A stretch of 64,000 bases of DNA from Acinetobacter sp. ANC 3813. GTDB lineage: Bacteria > Pseudomonadota > Gammaproteobacteria > Pseudomonadales > Moraxellaceae. Made by a program: the position numbers and the translations under genes. This document shows positions 63,040-64,000 of this stretch, one piece after another (the first letter of the stretch is position 1; every line of letters begins with the position of its first letter). The stretch spans positions 62,001 through 126,000 of the forward strand of contig NZ_NEGK01000009.1 in the NCBI RefSeq assembly GCF_002135435.1. The letters run 5' to 3'. The notes beneath the pieces were generated by a model, which saw only the letters and a program-made list of their open reading frames with translations, made no database searches and had not been told where the DNA came from.

Positions 63040-64000
63040 TTATATTAAAGCTGGAATTTCTTCCTCAAGCTTTTTCTCTGCCTGAGTTTTCTCATGTCTA
63101 ATTGTTTGGCTTTGTCTGTATTGTTCAGCTTCAGCTGTAATAGTAAATTCAGCATCGCTTGAAATTTTATGAACTTCACTTTGGATTTCATCTAAAGTCA
63201 CATGGAAAAATTCTTTACGTAGATTGACTAAATTTAAACGACGTTCTGCAAATGACTTGTGGAGCGCATTTTCCATAGCTGGAGCATTGTCGCTATAAAT
63301 CATTGCATGCACATCAAAGTAGAACGGCACACTAGCATCGCCCAGTTCATGTACACGATCCATTGGCTCCAAACGGCGCGTCATACCAATCTTGTAGACA
63401 TCCTCGCCAAATGACCCGATGTTAGAAATAATATAAACATGTCCCGCTTTGGTCTGCTGCGCCATTGATATCGCGCGCTCATTTTTCTGATGAGCCTCTT
63501 CCAACTTAGTCGACAACTCAGCAATTTCTGCATTCAATTTATCTAAGTTACCGCCGACGGCTTTTGCAGCTTCAGCTTGCGCTTTCAATAATAATTTTTG
63601 GAATTTTTCCTCTTCCTTCTGAGCTGCCGCCATTTCCTGCTCAAGCTTTGCCTCTTCGCGCATTTGACGGCGAATTTCAGCTTGCTCCTCTTTCTCTTCT
63701 TTTACTTTTTCTTGATATTCATACGCGAGCCATAATTCCTGCATCTTCATATCCACATATTTTCGATCAATATAGACATGATTTGACTCGTTCATTTTAT
63801 TTATATCTTCGGCAGCTTTGCGAATACGCTCCTGCATTTTTTCTATATTATTCCAACGCACATTTGCTATAGCTGCTTCACATTCATTATTGAATGCTCG
63901 CGTTGTTAGCTTGATTGCGCGTGTGACCATTTTCTTACCTTCAGCTTTACTTTCTCCCACAGTCCACTCTGTAGAGCAAGTGACTGCAGTTTTAGCCTTA
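63040..64000 (-). CDS. DUF4041 / T5orf172 (GIY-YIG-like) protein, 5' end outside window
   Basis: The frame is open to the right edge, with conserved TEWTVGESKAEGKKM before the first ATG, so the start lies beyond 64000. The visible part holds the DUF4041 region (to about residue 100 of the visible part), a long charged coiled coil (RRQMREEAKLEQEMAAAQKE and on) and a C-terminal T5orf172/MUG113 domain: GHVYIISNIGSFGEDVYKIG, then MTRRLEPMDRVHELGDASVP, a GIY-YIG-nuclease-like fold. First known gene of the five-gene operon. Phage-island context suggests a DNA-interacting role; activity not established. Confidence 0.82.
   Translation of the reverse strand, partial: KAKTAVTCSTEWTVGESKAEGKKMVTRAIKLTTRAFNNECEAAIANVRWNNIEKMQERIRKAAEDINKMNESNHVYIDRKYVDMKMQELWLAYEYQEKVKEEKEEQAEIRRQMREEAKLEQEMAAAQKEEEKFQKLLLKAQAEAAKAVGGNLDKLNAEIAELSTKLEEAHQKNERAISMAQQTKAGHVYIISNIGSFGEDVYKIGMTRRLEPMDRVHELGDASVPFYFDVHAMIYSDNAPAMENALHKSFAERRLNLVNLRKEFFHVTLDEIQSEVHKISSDAEFTITAEAEQYRQSQTIRHEKTQAEKKLEEEIPALI

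Overview
The window reads as chromosomal DNA of an Acinetobacter (Moraxellaceae, Gammaproteobacteria). The base composition is AT-rich. Markers that point there are a mannitol-1-phosphate dehydrogenase carrying an N-terminal HAD phosphatase domain (the Acinetobacter MtlD fusion), a Csu-type archaic chaperone-usher pilus locus, an anthranilate dioxygenase with a divergent AraC-type regulator, and many small regulator/transporter pairs. No rRNA, tRNA or CRISPR array was recognised.

Layout. 1-9.5 kb: start of antA (runs off the left edge), its AraC-type regulator, glutathione-dependent formaldehyde dehydrogenase, a PLD-type lipoprotein, a methyltransferase, a MocR regulator divergent from an EamA transporter, and a flavin-binding-fold protein. 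9.6-10.55 kb: two AT-rich unknown genes bracketed by two oppositely oriented 28-bp sites that look like XerC/XerD (dif/pdif) sites, so probably a Xer-mobilised module. 10.6-18.5 kb: UDG-family glycosylase, SGNH hydrolase, a Fur-box-preceded siderophore-esterase-like gene, a MarR/MFS pair and a SulP transporter. 18.7-23.8 kb: a four-gene operon (acyl-CoA dehydrogenase, APH-type kinase, histidine phosphatase, SDR) with a divergent LysR gene; the kinase and dehydrogenase resemble LvaA/LvaC or ACAD10/11 hydroxyacyl-CoA chemistry. 24-25.3 kb: a membrane-anchored nuclease with an IS1595-family element inserted 3 bp after its stop. 25.6-35.5 kb: MarR/MFS, GlxA-type regulator, acyl-CoA dehydrogenase, nitroreductase, methyltransferase, fumC with a Fur-like box, and an epimerase-like protein lacking the usual catalytic lysine. 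36-40.2 kb: tusDCBE (tRNA 2-thiouridine relay), an HxlR regulator, and a LysR regulator divergent from cidAB. 40.4-47.7 kb: a pilus operon with seven pilin genes (three near-duplicate pairs plus one), chaperone, usher, a short terminal subunit and a leftover pilin tail. 47.9-55.3 kb: cobalamin nucleotide-loop operon (2H phosphoesterase, cobU, cobT, cobC, cobS), mtlD and an MFS transporter.

55.5-64 kb is the left end of a genomic island. ybaK is cut at its 5' end, a P4-type tyrosine integrase follows, then small AT-rich genes: two Q/P/K-rich tiny proteins, a membrane peptide gene with an in-frame stop, a GrlR-like protein, and a phage-type switch. The switch has an Arc-type repressor and a BRO-type antirepressor, divergent, with two palindromic boxes over overlapping promoters. 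Beyond it is a five-gene minus-strand operon: DUF4041/T5orf172 protein (runs off the right edge), DUF4236, a 65-residue protein, a two-TM protein and an LPO_1073/Vpar_1526-type protein. The last two share a 17-residue motif. This operon is the best candidate for an undescribed accessory (possibly defence) system; that function is inference.
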